From positions 682,001 through 746,000 of the forward strand of contig PKTN01000001.1 of the NCBI GenBank assembly GCA_002869185.1: 64,000 nt of DNA, in the 5' to 3' direction. The notes under the pieces were generated by a model. The model was not told the DNA's origin and searched no databases. It saw only the letters and a program-made list of their open reading frames with translations. A program made the translations under genes and the position numbers. Shown one piece after another: positions 15,794 to 23,232 of this stretch (position 1 is the stretch's first letter; every line of letters begins with the position of its first letter). The stretch comes from Denitrovibrio sp. GTDB taxonomy: Bacteria; Chrysiogenota; Deferribacteres; Deferribacterales; Geovibrionaceae.

Positions 15794-17143
15794 CTAGAAT
15801 CCTTGGCTAATACCAAAAAACTCTGGCCATACAGCAAGAATAATGAGTACTGCTGCCTGTATAGCGATAAATGGCATAACGCCACGATAAATGTGTGTCG
15901 TTCGAACCTCTGGCGGTGCACAACCTTTTAGGTAAAACAGGCTGAATCCGAACGGAGGTGTCAGGAAAGATGTCTGAAGGTTCATAGCGATCAAAATCGC
16001 AAACCATACAGGATTAATGCCTATTGCCTCTGAAATAGGAACAAGTATCGGCACAATAATATATGAGATTTCGATAAAATCTATAAAAAATCCGAGAACC
16101 ATGATCGCAAGCATGGAAAGAATAAGGAAGCCCCACTTCTCTCCTGGTAGCCCCATCATGAATTCTTCTACTATCATATCTCCACCAGTATATGTGAATA
16201 CCATTGAAAAAGCAGTCGCTCCAACAAGGATACCAAATACCATCGCTGTAACTTTAACTGTTTCAAGTGAAGCATCAAACATCATCTTAAATGAGAATTC
16301 TTTATACATAATAGCAAGTATAATAGCACCAACTCCACCAACAGCAGCTGACTCTGTAGGAGTAGCAACTCCACCAAAAATAGAACCAAGCACAAGTAGG
16401 ATAAGTACTAACGGTGGAACAATAGCTTTAAGAGCAGTAAAAATCTGCTGAAGCTTATTTCCTGTTACTCCCTCTAGTCTTACAGGAGGAGCAGCATCCT
16501 TCTTCACAAAAGCGTAAATAAGAATATATACTATATAAGCACCAACAAGTGTTAACCCTGGCCATACAGCAGCCTGAAAAAGGTCACCAACAGGAACCTG
16601 GAAAACATCCCCGAGAATAATAAGCACAATCGAAGGCGGTATAATCTGCCCAAGCGTTCCCGCAGCACATATAGTACCAGTAGAGAGCTTATTATCGTAT
16701 TTATACTTAATCATAACAGGCAAAGAGATAACACCCATCGCAACAACAGAAGCTCCTACAACACCCGTGGAAGCTGCAAGGAGAGCACCCACAAGTACAG
16801 TACTGATAGCGAGTCCACCTCTGAGCTCACCAAAAAGGAAGCCCATAGACTCGAGAAGTTTCTCTGCTAGGTTAGCTTTTTGCAGGATGATACCCATGTA
16901 TATAAATAACGGAATAGCCATAAGGATTGTGTTGTTCATGATGGCATAGATACGGTGAGGCATGAAGGCGAACATAGTCTTACCTATCTCAAAACCTTCG
17001 AGTATTGTCCCGCCATACATTAATGATTCTGAAAGTCCTGCTATCATACCGAATACAACTGAAACTGCGCCAAATGTAAATGCAACAGGATAACCAAATA
17101 GCAGCATACAAAGTGCCGCAAAAAACATAATGATTCCTATCAT
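15794..17143 (-). CDS. dctM: TRAP transporter large permease (DctM)
   Basis: The 449-residue integral membrane protein has about 12 hydrophobic segments. It starts MIGIIMFFAALCMLLFGYPVAFTFGAVSVVFG, the usual first helix of DctM, and contains GVVGASVVAMGVISLPVMIKY and GTLGQIIPPSIVLIILGD, the conserved scaffold/elevator loops of the family. The C-terminal HIYRGVMPFIAIQA is also typical. It forms the Na+-driven transport domain and works with DctQ and the binding protein DctP. Its start overlaps the dctQ stop (ATGA), so the two are coupled. Length matches the long (about 430-450 aa) versions seen with TakP-like binding proteins. Confidence 0.96.
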   Translation of the reverse strand: MIGIIMFFAALCMLLFGYPVAFTFGAVSVVFGMIAGLSESLMYGGTILEGFEIGKTMFAFMPHRIYAIMNNTILMAIPLFIYMGIILQKANLAEKLLESMGFLFGELRGGLAISTVLVGALLAASTGVVGASVVAMGVISLPVMIKYKYDNKLSTGTICAAGTLGQIIPPSIVLIILGDVFQVPVGDLFQAAVWPGLTLVGAYIVYILIYAFVKKDAAPPVRLEGVTGNKLQQIFTALKAIVPPLVLILLVLGSIFGGVATPTESAAVGGVGAIILAIMYKEFSFKMMFDASLETVKVTAMVFGILVGATAFSMVFTYTGGDMIVEEFMMGLPGEKWGFLILSMLAIMVLGFFIDFIEISYIIVPILVPISEAIGINPVWFAILIAMNLQTSFLTPPFGFSLFYLKGCAPPEVRTTHIYRGVMPFIAIQAAVLIILAVWPEFFGISQGF

Positions 17144-17676
17144 TTTACACTCTCCACAGCATCTATTTCTTCATCATTATACTTATTAATAATGTTTAAA
17201 TTCTTCACAATAGTTCCTAAACTGCAAAACATTAAAAGGAAAAATGATCCAGGGACAAAAGCCTTAATTATCCATCTATGGGTGAGACCACCAGGGTCTC
17301 CACTTATTTCGTGAGTACTATAAGCCTCCATAAGAAAATCTATAGACCCAAAAGCAATAAGTAATGAGAAAGGGATAAGAAATACTATAGTACCTACAAG
17401 ATTTATTATAGCTTTCTTCTTTTTGTTAAGGTTATCATAAATAACATCGACTCTAACGTGTCCATCAGCTTTTAATGCATAAGATATTCCCACAAGGAAT
17501 ACTACAGAAAAGATATGCCACTCCAGCTCTTGAAAAGCGATAGAACCAGTTCTAAAGAAATATCTCATAATTACGTCATAAAATACGTTTAGCATCATGA
17601 GTATCATGAGAGTACCTGTAAAATAACCAAGCCAATCAGCAAAACGATCAAAGAATTTTTCTAATTTTAATAACAT
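17140..17676 (-). CDS. dctQ: TRAP transporter small permease (DctQ)
   Basis: The 178-residue protein has four transmembrane helices: LGYFTGTLMILMMLNVFYDVIMRYFF, LEWHIFSVVFLVGISYAL, LVGTIVFLIPFSLLIAFGSIDF and WIIKAFVPGSFFLLMFCSLGTI. The motifs 'R-Y-F-F-R-T-G', 'Q-E-L-E-W-H' and 'H-V-R-V-D-V-I-Y' are diagnostic for DctQ of the 2-oxoacid type. It stabilises DctM and contacts DctP in the periplasm. It overlaps dctM by four bases. A long hairpin separates it from dctP, which probably lowers its expression relative to the binding protein. Confidence 0.95.
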   Translation of the reverse strand: MLLKLEKFFDRFADWLGYFTGTLMILMMLNVFYDVIMRYFFRTGSIAFQELEWHIFSVVFLVGISYALKADGHVRVDVIYDNLNKKKKAIINLVGTIVFLIPFSLLIAFGSIDFLMEAYSTHEISGDPGGLTHRWIIKAFVPGSFFLLMFCSLGTIVKNLNIINKYNDEEIDAVESVK

Positions 17677-17712
17677 ACATATACCTTTTTATCTTGATTA
17701 AAAATATCAAGA

Positions 17713-17752
17713 AAAAGGCCGGCTCATCAATATTATAGTAATAAGCCAGCCA
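17713..17752 (-). terminator. Intercistronic hairpin/attenuator between dctP and dctQ
   Basis: The minus strand reads GGCTGGCTTATTACTATAAT, then ATTGATGAGCCGGCC, then TTTTT. It forms a stem of 9 or more pairs with G-T wobbles. Placed between the binding protein and permease genes it can terminate part of the transcripts and protect the dctP message from 3' decay. Confidence 0.75.
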
Positions 17753-17789
17753 TTATTTTTATCTTAGACTATGATACCTAAAGTCAATC

Positions 17790-18854
17790 TTATAGGTTGT
17801 CTTCAAGGTAAAGGTAGTCAGACATTTTTGTCCACTCTCTTGCCTTTTTCTGATAATCAGCCTGTGATTTAAGTGTTTCAGCGAGAAGTGGGTTACCAAT
17901 TGCCTTCTCTTTAAGGAGCTCAGCATTAGCAGCTTTCATAGCATCCATAACTGATTTAGGGAAGGTCTTTATTTTAATGTTAGGATAATCTGTAGCGATC
18001 TTCGCCCAAGCTTCTGCTGACATATGATAGTTCTGAGTGTACATGCCGTAAGAAGCAAGCTTCATAGCGTTTTTAAGGATAGCTTGGTTTGCAGGAGAAA
18101 GCTTGTTAAACTTCTTAGTGTTCACAAGGAACTGAAGCTCTGTCGCAGGCTCATGCCATCCTGTGTAGTAGTAAGGAGCGATCTTATGAAAGCCCATTCT
18201 GATATCCATACCAGGTCCAACCCACTCAAGAGCATCGATTGTACCACGCTCAAGAGATGTATAAAGCTCTCCAGAAGGGATGTTAGTTACTGTGAGACCA
18301 AGCTTAGCAAGTACTTCACCAGCGAATCCAGGGATTCTCATCTTAAGACCTTTAAGATCGTCGAGTGAGTTAATCTCTTTCCTGAACCATCCACCCATTT
18401 GGTTTCCTGTGTTACCACCAGGGAATGACATAACATTATGCTTAGCGTAAGCTTTTTGCATAAGCTCCATACCGCCACCATGATAGAACCAAGCGTACTG
18501 CTCAGGTGCTGTCATACCGAAAGGCATAGTTGTGAATGGAAGAAGGTTAATATCTTTACCTTTCCAGTAGTATGAAGCAGAGTGTCCCATATCATACTGA
18601 CCGAGTTTAACCATATCAAGAACACCAAAAGGTGACTTGTGTTTGTTTGAAGCGTCTATACGAATAACGAAATTACCGCCACTCATCTCTTCTACCATTT
18701 TAGCCATATTCTCCACTGCGTCTGAAAACGGAACGGCTGTAGGTCCCCAAGTCATAGCAAGCTTCCAGCGAACTTTCTTCTCTGCGGCCTGAGCAGTCAC
18801 TGCAAAAGTGAGCATAACAGCGAGTGCTACAATAGCCATCTTAGTAAATTTCAT
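17790..18854 (-). CDS. dctP: TRAP periplasmic binding protein, 2-oxoacid/lactate (TakP-like) type
   Basis: The protein has a signal peptide (MKFTKMAIVALAVMLTFAVTAQAA) and a DctP-fold mature part of 330 residues. Distinctive segments are WKLAMTWGPTAVPFSDAVENMAKMV, MGHSASYYWKGKD, FPGGNTGNQMGGWFRKEI, LKMRIPGFAGEVLAKLG and GTIDALEWVGPGMDIRMGFHKIAPYYYTGWHEPATELQF. The last is characteristic of the TakP/ketoacid-lactate subgroup; the conserved Arg in KMRIPG binds the substrate carboxylate. Known members bind pyruvate, other 2-oxoacids or lactate. GGAGG precedes the ATG. Being next to a BtsSR-like system points to pyruvate. It is the first gene of dctPQM. Confidence 0.95.
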   Translation of the reverse strand: MKFTKMAIVALAVMLTFAVTAQAAEKKVRWKLAMTWGPTAVPFSDAVENMAKMVEEMSGGNFVIRIDASNKHKSPFGVLDMVKLGQYDMGHSASYYWKGKDINLLPFTTMPFGMTAPEQYAWFYHGGGMELMQKAYAKHNVMSFPGGNTGNQMGGWFRKEINSLDDLKGLKMRIPGFAGEVLAKLGLTVTNIPSGELYTSLERGTIDALEWVGPGMDIRMGFHKIAPYYYTGWHEPATELQFLVNTKKFNKLSPANQAILKNAMKLASYGMYTQNYHMSAEAWAKIATDYPNIKIKTFPKSVMDAMKAANAELLKEKAIGNPLLAETLKSQADYQKKAREWTKMSDYLYLEDNL

Positions 18855-18972
18855 ATTTCCTCCTTTAATATCGTAAACATTTTGAGCTTTATTTTAGCTT
18901 ACATTCAATTTTAATCTCTAAAGATGTAGCTATCAACAGAATGGTTGTTAAAGGGTTATATTTGATGATTAA

Positions 18973-18998
18973 CGGATGATAAGAAAATTAAGCGGATG
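18973..18998 (-). promoter_or_regulatory. Tandem LytTR/BtsR-like box upstream of dctP
   Basis: On the minus strand CATCCGCTTAA and CATCCGTTAAT begin 20 bases apart, about two helical turns. As I recall, the E. coli BtsR site is two ACC(G/A)CTCA copies separated by 13 bases. CCGCTTA differs from CCGCTCA by one base. The box is 119-144 bases before the dctP start, within the 161-base btsR-dctP gap. Confidence 0.55.
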
Positions 18999-19015
18999 GA
19001 ATTGGTAAGACCAAT

Positions 19016-19732
19016 TTACTTTATTCCAAGATGTTGCTTCAAACTCTTCAGTAATCTCCTGCTGACAGGAACGTTTATACTGTTGTATGTAAGCAGTTCT
19101 GCCGCTCCGTTATCAAGAAGTTTTATCTCTTTTATGCGGTTTAGGTTTACCATATATTGCCTATGGCAACGAAAAAGGTCAGTCCTCTCCTCTAACACCT
19201 TTAGAGTGAGATCTGTTAAGCAACTCTTATCTTCTGAGATAACATGAATCCCTGTAATGTCAGATTCGATATAATCGACAACATCAATATCAACAAGCTT
19301 TATCACATTATTAAGGCTGCAAGGAATCTTCTTAAGTGATGGAATTGCATAGTTCGGCAAGCTGTCTTGGATCATAGCCTGATGTATACGAGTAACTGTT
19401 TGGCTAAGTCGTTTTGGCTCTATCGGCTTCAAGAGATAGTCTAGTGTATCCTTTTCGAATGCTTTAATAGCATATTCGTCATAAGCTGTAACAAAAATAA
19501 CTAGTGGCACGTCTGATTGCTCGAGCATGCTAAGCATATCAAAGCCATTTAAACCAGGCATCTGTATATCTAAAAAGAGTATATCCGGAGAGTGTTCCTT
19601 AACAGCTTTGACACCTTCAACGGCATTTTCGCACTCTTCTACTATATCGAAACAATCAAAGCCAGCAAGCTGATGTCTCAGCTCTTGCCTTGCATAAGGC
19701 TCATCATCAACAATTATTGTTTTATATCTCAA
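19016..19732 (-). CDS. btsR: LytTR response regulator, BtsR-like
   Basis: The 238-residue regulator has a receiver domain (IIVDDEPYARQEL, phospho-acceptor Asp55 in LFLDIQMPG, TAYDEYAIKAFE, LLKPIEP). A LytTR DNA-binding domain follows (KKIPCSLNNVIKLVDIDVVDYI..., LEERTDLFRCHRQYMVNLNRIKEIKLLDNGAAELLTYNSINVPVSRRLLKSLKQHLG). Remembered against E. coli BtsR, the segments ECxNAVEG, TLxxLExRTxLxRCHRQYxVNL and VPVSRRxLKSLK are shared almost word for word. Family knowledge: BtsR activates the pyruvate transporter gene btsT. Here the neighbouring target is likely dctPQM. It overlaps the kinase gene by 11 bases. Confidence 0.9.
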   Translation of the reverse strand: MRYKTIIVDDEPYARQELRHQLAGFDCFDIVEECENAVEGVKAVKEHSPDILFLDIQMPGLNGFDMLSMLEQSDVPLVIFVTAYDEYAIKAFEKDTLDYLLKPIEPKRLSQTVTRIHQAMIQDSLPNYAIPSLKKIPCSLNNVIKLVDIDVVDYIESDITGIHVISEDKSCLTDLTLKVLEERTDLFRCHRQYMVNLNRIKEIKLLDNGAAELLTYNSINVPVSRRLLKSLKQHLGIK

Positions 19733-21413
19733 TGTTAGCCTCGTTAACAGGTATTGTTACTTTTATGGTTGTGATCTCATCTTTAACGCAATCAACCTCT
19801 AGCCCGTAATCTTGTCCCCACATGTTCTTTATTCTCTTATCTACAATAGCTAGACCAAGACCTTCTGCATCAGAAACGTTAACACTTTCATCAAACGCAC
19901 CAGCATTGTCCTGCACTTCGATAATTACATTTTCGCCATCTCTATAGCCTTTTACAACAACTCTAAGTCCGCCCATCACCTGCGACATCCCGTGTTTGAT
20001 TGCGTTCTCTAAAAGAGGTTGCAGAGTAAAACTAGGTATCTTTATATGCATAAGACTTGGATCCACCTCTATTTTAACATCTAAATGTTTTTCAAACCTC
20101 GCTTTCTCAATAATCAGGTATGAGTTTATGTGATCGAGTTCTTCGTCCAGTCTTGAAACAAGGTGCTGTCTTTTAAGATTTTTTCTAAACATATTAGAAA
20201 GATGCTGAATAAGCTCTATTGCCTTATCGGGCGCAACCCTAGTTACTGACAAAATCGTATTAAGAGTGTTAAATAAAAAATGTGGATTGATCTGTGCTTG
20301 TAACAGCTTTAGTTCAGATTCCACCAGAAGTCTCTTTTGGTCAGAATACTTAGCTATGAATAGTTGAGTCGATAGAAGACTAACAAGACCTTCTCCAAAT
20401 GATTTATTAATATTCAAAAATCTTTTAGATTTTGATTCGAAAAGTTGAATCGTACCAATCAACTCTCCATCTACTTCAAGAGGGATAACAAGAACAGAGT
20501 TCAAAGGACAATCACGCTTTAGAGGGCATTTAAACGGCTCTTTAGCCCCATCTAAAAAGATTACCTTCCTTGTCTTTATAGATTGCATTGTTGAAGGTGA
20601 AGCTACAGGAGAGCCAACCTTATGGTGCTCACTCCCTACCCCTTCAAAAGCCAATATTGTAGACTGATCAGTAATAGCAACTGCACTCACCCCTATCTCC
20701 TTTTTAAGAAGTTTAGCAAGCTTAACAGGAACATCCTCTGTCAACCCTCGTGAAAACAGGTGTAAGCTCTTATCTGCAACCCTTAGTGCTTTTTTAGAAA
20801 ATAGTGCACCATACTCATCAACCATGCTCTTTTGATCACCTAGTATACTAATAAAGAGAGCTGCTCCAAATGAATTAGAGAGCATCATAGGTAAAGCAAT
20901 AACCTGAACAAGTGCCAAAGCCTCAGTGAAAGGCTGTGCCACAATTAGTATGATCAGCATCTGCACCGCTTCACTAATAAATGTAACTATAAAAGCAAGC
21001 CTATAAGAATATATCTGATCGCCCTTACCATGCTTCATGTAATAATAGTGAAACATTCCAGCAATAATCCCTTCCGCTGTGGTAGAAAGCCCACAGGCAA
21101 CATCCGTAAAACCACCCATCATATATCTATGGATACCAGCTGTTAAACCAACAGCTCCACCCAAGATTGGCCCACCAATAAGCCCAGCCATAACAGCTCC
21201 AATGGCTCTAGTATTAGCAAGTGCATCATGTATAGGAAGTCCCATATAGCTACCGAAAATGGTAATACTGGAAAAAAATATATAAGTAAAAAGAATATCA
21301 CGAGTACGTTGGTTTGAGCTAAGAACAGTTTTGAAACCAGAAGTCTTGCTATATAGGTATGCTATAACAGCAAAGACAGCCATTTGTTGAAGTAGTGGTA
21401 TAAAAAGGTTCAT
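19722..21413 (-). CDS. btsS: LytS-type sensor kinase, BtsS-like
   Basis: The membrane kinase starts MNLFIPLLQQMAVFAVIAYLYSKT. I prefer ATG 21413; the track start adds 13 residues. The 5TM-5TMR_LYT sensor contains SIANTRAIGAV-like ALANTRAIGAVMAGLIGGPILGGAVGLTAGIHRYMMGGFT. A GAF-like domain follows (VSAVAITDQSTILAFEGVGSEHH..., CPLKRDCPLNSVLVIPLEVDGELIGTIQLFE). The kinase has LKLLQAQINPHFLFNTLNTI with the phospho-His, and LENAIKHG plus GLGLAIVDKRI in the ATPase. Its domain order and wording follow E. coli BtsS, a high-affinity pyruvate receptor. This makes the pair with btsR and dctPQM a likely pyruvate-response module. Confidence 0.9.
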   Translation of the reverse strand: MNLFIPLLQQMAVFAVIAYLYSKTSGFKTVLSSNQRTRDILFTYIFFSSITIFGSYMGLPIHDALANTRAIGAVMAGLIGGPILGGAVGLTAGIHRYMMGGFTDVACGLSTTAEGIIAGMFHYYYMKHGKGDQIYSYRLAFIVTFISEAVQMLIILIVAQPFTEALALVQVIALPMMLSNSFGAALFISILGDQKSMVDEYGALFSKKALRVADKSLHLFSRGLTEDVPVKLAKLLKKEIGVSAVAITDQSTILAFEGVGSEHHKVGSPVASPSTMQSIKTRKVIFLDGAKEPFKCPLKRDCPLNSVLVIPLEVDGELIGTIQLFESKSKRFLNINKSFGEGLVSLLSTQLFIAKYSDQKRLLVESELKLLQAQINPHFLFNTLNTILSVTRVAPDKAIELIQHLSNMFRKNLKRQHLVSRLDEELDHINSYLIIEKARFEKHLDVKIEVDPSLMHIKIPSFTLQPLLENAIKHGMSQVMGGLRVVVKGYRDGENVIIEVQDNAGAFDESVNVSDAEGLGLAIVDKRIKNMWGQDYGLEVDCVKDEITTIKVTIPVNEANIEI

Positions 21414-21509
21414 ACTTGTATATAAAATCGACTTGGTAAAAAAACAAGCCAATTATTTTTATAGGTTAAATAACGCATTTAGCGGTTCAAAAGACCACAA
21501 TTGCTAATA

Positions 21510-21881
21510 TTATTCCTTCAATACTGACCTTAGCTTTAATTCTACGTCTTTAAGGTTCTTAAATGGCTTAAGGATATAATGGTCTGCTCCAATCTTATGG
21601 CTCTTAAGAACTCTATCAAGAGTTGAATAAGCTGTCATCATAACAACCTTGAGATCATTATTCTTCTCTTTAAGTTTTTCTAAAACTTCTATGCCGTCCA
21701 TCTCTGGCATCATGATATCAAGGAGAACTATATCAAAATTTGAACCATTATAGCTTTTAACAGCATCTAGTGGGTTATGGTAAGTCTTAACAGAGAATTC
21801 TGACTTTTTCAGTGATGCTTCTATCATTTTAAGGATCTCTCTTTCATCATCCACAATCATTACATTTATATTATCACTCAT
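21510..21881 (-). CDS. Single-domain response regulator (CheY-like)
   Basis: The 123-residue receiver domain has MIVDDEREILKMIEASL, the phospho-acceptor Asp55 in IVLLDIMMPEMDG, the switch Thr in VVMMTAYST and the Lys in YILKPFKN. There is no output domain, so it works through protein contact, as CheY or Spo0F do. The ATG follows AGGAGAC. It lies 13 bases after the interrupted chemoreceptor gene and in the same orientation as the hybrid kinase 23233..25116. It may receive phosphate from that kinase or from CheA encoded elsewhere. Confidence 0.9.
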   Translation of the reverse strand: MSDNINVMIVDDEREILKMIEASLKKSEFSVKTYHNPLDAVKSYNGSNFDIVLLDIMMPEMDGIEVLEKLKEKNNDLKVVMMTAYSTLDRVLKSHKIGADHYILKPFKNLKDVELKLRSVLKE

Positions 21882-21894
21882 TTTAGTCTCCTAA

Positions 21895-23217
21895 TTACTT
21901 ATTCTCTTTTTTGTCAAAAAGTGTGCCTATAGCATCGTGCATCATTTTACCTGCACGCTCTTCTATCATTTCATCTAAATGGCAAAATACTTCCGCACTA
22001 GCATTTTATATCTTTTCTATTCTGTCTTTTATCTCGTCAAAAGAGCAGTCTTGGAAGTTCTCTATACATCTAGTAAAAAGTGTATTTGCCTCTTCATGAA
22101 CAATACTGTGAGGTGAGAGTAGAGCTCTATATCCAGCAGTGTCGCTGAATGTCTCTTTACCTTTTCCAGTGTCGTACCAGTTACCAAGTCGGCAATCTTT
22201 GTGTGAAACACAGCTAAAGCCGTCAGTCCCTTCGAGAACACTATTGTAAAGATTGTTTTTATATATAATGTGGTCGATCTTAGCTAGATTAGCAAATATC
22301 TGATTACTGAGATCCATTGTCTCGTACATAACTCTATTAGCATTTTTACTAAAAGTTTGGATTTTATCTTTAAGCTCGACAGTATTATCGGAAACAGCCC
22401 CCATATTCGCCTGAACACTATTAGTATTCTCAAGCAAGGTTTGAATATCTTTATGCATACCGTCAACCACCTCTGATATCTCTGAAGTAGCACTCTGTGT
22501 TCTCTCGGCAAGCTTCCTAACCTCATCCGCTACAACAGCAAAGCCTCTCCCCGCTTCACCAGCTCTAGCGGCTTCAATAGATGCATTTAGTGCCAAAAGG
22601 TTTGTCTGATCAGCAATATCTTTAATAAGGTTAGTAACCTGTGAAATATCTTCGCTCCTCTTTGAAAGAGCGCTGCTTGTCACTGTTGATTCTTTTATAA
22701 AGGCTTAAAGATCAGAAACTTCTTTACTAAGTACTTCTACATTCTCCATACCTTTATCAGAAAGTCCTGCTGTATCTTTAGCTTCAGTGATCATCTCTTC
22801 CATCTCGCCAAGCATTTTGATAAAGAAATCTTGGTTCATTTTAAATGAAGTAGTTACTGTCCCCTGATGTATCTCTGCGAAAAGCTCATGTATTTTAGAG
22901 CTAAGACCATCCGTACTAATAGCATATGCTGTTGCTCCTGTTGATAAGCCAACTGTCTTAACATGCATAATACCGTGTGGAGTATCAACCTCATTGTTCC
23001 CTCTCAAGAGCTCAGGAATCATTTCATTTGTAATTTGATGCTCATCAGCGTTTGTATTCATAAATACAACCTGTCCAGCATCAGCAACGATCATAAGCTC
23101 ATGATGCGCAACCTTTGCTATCTCTTGAAAAAAGTCTCTCTCTTTTTTCAGCTCAGCAACCTCGAGTTCCAAATCCTGAATTAGTTTCTGATTTTCTTGT
23201 TTCTTAGAAAAAAACAT
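21895..23217 (-). pseudogene. Soluble methyl-accepting chemotaxis protein with CZB domain, two in-frame TAA codons
   Basis: The track splits this gene into 170-aa and 225-aa pieces, but one frame runs from 23217 to the final TAA at 21895 (441 codons). It is broken only by TAA at codon 171 (22705-22707) and codon 404 (22006-22008). The N-terminal part is a coiled coil followed by a PAS-like segment (HELMIVADAGQVVFMNTNADE). The signalling tip is [35 protein letters not shown]. The CZB zinc-binding domain has [18 protein letters not shown] and [13 protein letters not shown]. Coding continues cleanly after the second stop (NASAEVFCHLDEMIEERAGK). CZB receptors sense zinc or hypochlorite. Either a recent pseudogene, a sequencing error, or readthrough. 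Confidence 0.85.
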
Positions 23218-23232
23218 TTAATAACTCCATAG

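Noticed and set aside
15807-16007. 66-aa ORF inside dctM
   Set aside because: It is a shadow frame of the well-supported permease gene.
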